This document shows positions 62,782 through 64,000 of a stretch of 64,000 nt of DNA, piece after piece. Position 1 is the first letter of the stretch. Each line of letters opens with the position of its first letter. Origin of the DNA: Saccharomycopsis crataegensis (taxonomy: Eukaryota > Ascomycota > Saccharomycetes > Ascoideales > Saccharomycopsidaceae). The stretch lies in NCBI RefSeq assembly GCF_037102585.1, contig NW_027043837.1, positions 124,001 through 188,000 of the forward strand, in the 5' to 3' direction. The notes under the pieces are model-generated. The model saw nothing but the letters and a program-made list of their open reading frames with translations. It was not told the DNA's origin and did not search any database. Both the position numbers and the translations under genes were made by a program.

Positions 62782-63741
62782 CTAATTCTTTGCTTTTTTA
62801 GCTTCCTCGTACTCGTCTTCCGCAAATTGTGCAGCTGATTCACCCCAGCCGCTTAATGATACCTTGTTAAGCTTGGCCAATTCTTCTTCAGTGATATTTT
62901 TGGTCAATTTGGCCTTCTCATCGATCTGACGTTTGCTCCAGGCACCAAACTCATCGACATTCTTCTTGGCTCTGTCAGCCTCGGAATCAATGTCACTCCT
63001 CAAATGGCTTAGCTCCAGGTTAGTAGTAGTCTTCAATTGATCATATTTCGAGTCAATCTCCAGTTTTGCCTCGTCGGACTTCTTTTGGCCCCAACTCAAC
63101 CAAGACAGTTTAGTTTTTTCTGCCTCCTTGGTGATTTCGTCAACTTTTCCTTCAAGATCACGGCGACCAGAATCCAATTTTTCCTTGGCCTCATTATTCT
63201 TTTGTTGACCCCAACTGAACCAGGAGCTCTTGGTGGCTTCAGCATCTTTCTTCAAGTCCTGCACTTTCGCATCAGCATCCTTCTTTGCCTGGTCCAAGGT
63301 ACCTTTGGCTTCATCAGTTTTCTGTTGACCCCATTTGAACCAGGAATCTTTTGCTGCTTCAGCATCCTTCTTGGCCTGGGCAGCCTCCCCGGAAATCTGG
63401 TCCTTGGTGTACTCGGCAGTATGCACCACAGCATTCTTCACTCCATAAACACCATCGACCACTGAGTCTTTGGCGCTAGTAGTTTTCTTCACAGCAACAT
63501 CTTTGGCATCATTAATCGACGCCTTGGTCTTATCAAATGCTTCCGTGGCATCGCTCTTGAAGTCCCGGTTCAAACGTTCTGCTCGGTTCTTGATGGCAGT
63601 ACTAACATCTTCGTTATCATTGCGATAAGCTGAAGCCCAGAGATCCAAGCGTCTTTTCTCTTGTTTCTGTTGGTACAAGTACATCGAGCCTCCACCAATT
63701 ACGGCACCAGTGAAGAAATATTTGTTGAGATAGCGAGACAT
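62782..63741 (-). CDS. membrane-anchored protein with 40-residue WxxWGQ repeats
   Basis: 319 residues. A single N-terminal hydrophobic segment (about 8-24, YFFTGAVIGGGSMYLYQQ) is followed by a basic KRR, then a long charged Ala/Lys/Asp/Glu-rich helical region. Three repeats of exactly 40 residues carry W(F/L).WGQ(Q/K)K..EAK at 134-145, 174-185 and 214-225; a fourth, weaker one is FGAWSKRQIDEKAK (265-278). The amphipathic, Ala/Lys-rich helix resembles LEA or lipid-droplet-type proteins, and the N-terminus looks like a mitochondrial or ER membrane anchor. I do not recognise a named orthologue; similarity to fungal proteins annotated as calcofluor-hypersensitive is possible but from memory only. 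Confidence 0.72.
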   Translation of the reverse strand: MSRYLNKYFFTGAVIGGGSMYLYQQKQEKRRLDLWASAYRNDNEDVSTAIKNRAERLNRDFKSDATEAFDKTKASINDAKDVAVKKTTSAKDSVVDGVYGVKNAVVHTAEYTKDQISGEAAQAKKDAEAAKDSWFKWGQQKTDEAKGTLDQAKKDADAKVQDLKKDAEATKSSWFSWGQQKNNEAKEKLDSGRRDLEGKVDEITKEAEKTKLSWLSWGQKKSDEAKLEIDSKYDQLKTTTNLELSHLRSDIDSEADRAKKNVDEFGAWSKRQIDEKAKLTKNITEEELAKLNKVSLSGWGESAAQFAEDEYEEAKKAKN

Positions 63742-64000
63742 GATAATGTTAATAATATTGGTATTATGAAGTTTCTAAAGTTGATTGAGAACAGATCTTT
63801 ACACTCAGTTGATCTCCAGGTTTAAGAGCTCAATATATTTATATAGATATGTCATATATATATGTGTGCGGCAGCTTATATATATTTGTGTCGGTATAGA
63901 TATACAGAGCAACCAAATTGCTGGAGAGCAACAATAAGACGTCACTTTGGGGCAGCACCGAGGGTAAACACTGCGTGACAGGACAGGGTGCATTCCGGGG
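63742..64000. promoter_or_regulatory. promoter region of the repeat protein gene
   Basis: 259 bp to the window edge; several TATATAT runs (63832-63890) at 90-150 bp from the start codon could serve as TATA elements. No gene was seen. Confidence 0.4.

Noticed and set aside
1-64000. CRISPR arrays, bacterial-type operons or phage genes
   Set aside because: All recognisable genes and tRNA introns are eukaryotic; the repeats seen are LTR units and microsatellites.

Overview
The window looks like a chromosome segment of a budding yeast (Saccharomycotina). Host genes are compact and intron-free. tRNA-Pro(UGG) and tRNA-Leu(CAA) carry introns just after the anticodon loop purine. The recognisable genes are yeast types: MRN1, BYE1, IQG1, a PXL1-like LIM gene, ERG5, a YCR023C-like transporter and a secreted aspartic protease. 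Zorro-type LINEs (known from Candida albicans) and copia-type LTR elements point to the Candida/Debaryomyces side of the subphylum, but I could not decide from the sequence whether CTG is read as Ser or Leu.

Bases 1-26,000 are a nest of retroelements. A Zorro-like LINE (LINE1) is present twice as the outer arms of a large inverted repeat (1-2621 and 17,161-about 19,980), each arm ending in the same copia LTR inserted at the same LINE site. Between the arms lies a broken minus-strand copia element (A'), split by a second copia family (B, 3960-14,109, duplication GAGGC), itself split by a whole-looking copia element (A, 4779-9758, duplication GATGC). To the right are a tRNA-derived SINE candidate (20,181-20,420) and a 5'-truncated second LINE (LINE2, 20,421-25,982) ending about 11 bp from a tRNA-Arg gene. 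The family A LTRs carry arrays of perfect heat-shock elements, and the family B LTR contains a tRNA-like stretch with pol III A and B boxes.

Bases 26,000-46,100 are ordinary gene space: tRNA-Arg(UCU), MRN1 and BYE1 (divergent), IQG1 (tandem with BYE1), a secreted aspartic protease, then an AT-rich stretch with tRNA-Pro, tRNA-Leu and a 150-bp direct repeat, and the PXL1-like gene. BYE1 acts on RNA polymerase II, MRN1 on mRNA, and IQG1 and PXL1 on the cytokinetic ring; they are neighbours, not an operon.

Bases 46,100-64,000 are gene-poor and rich in relics: a 6-kb gap with a possible small spliced gene and a decayed kinase-like fragment, a small coiled-coil gene, ERG5 with a sterol response element and a 16-bp minisatellite upstream, a fragment of epsilon-COP (SEC28), two small secreted precursor proteins with Kex2 sites, an eroded F-box/LRR gene, an MFS transporter, and a membrane-anchored protein built on 40-residue repeats.
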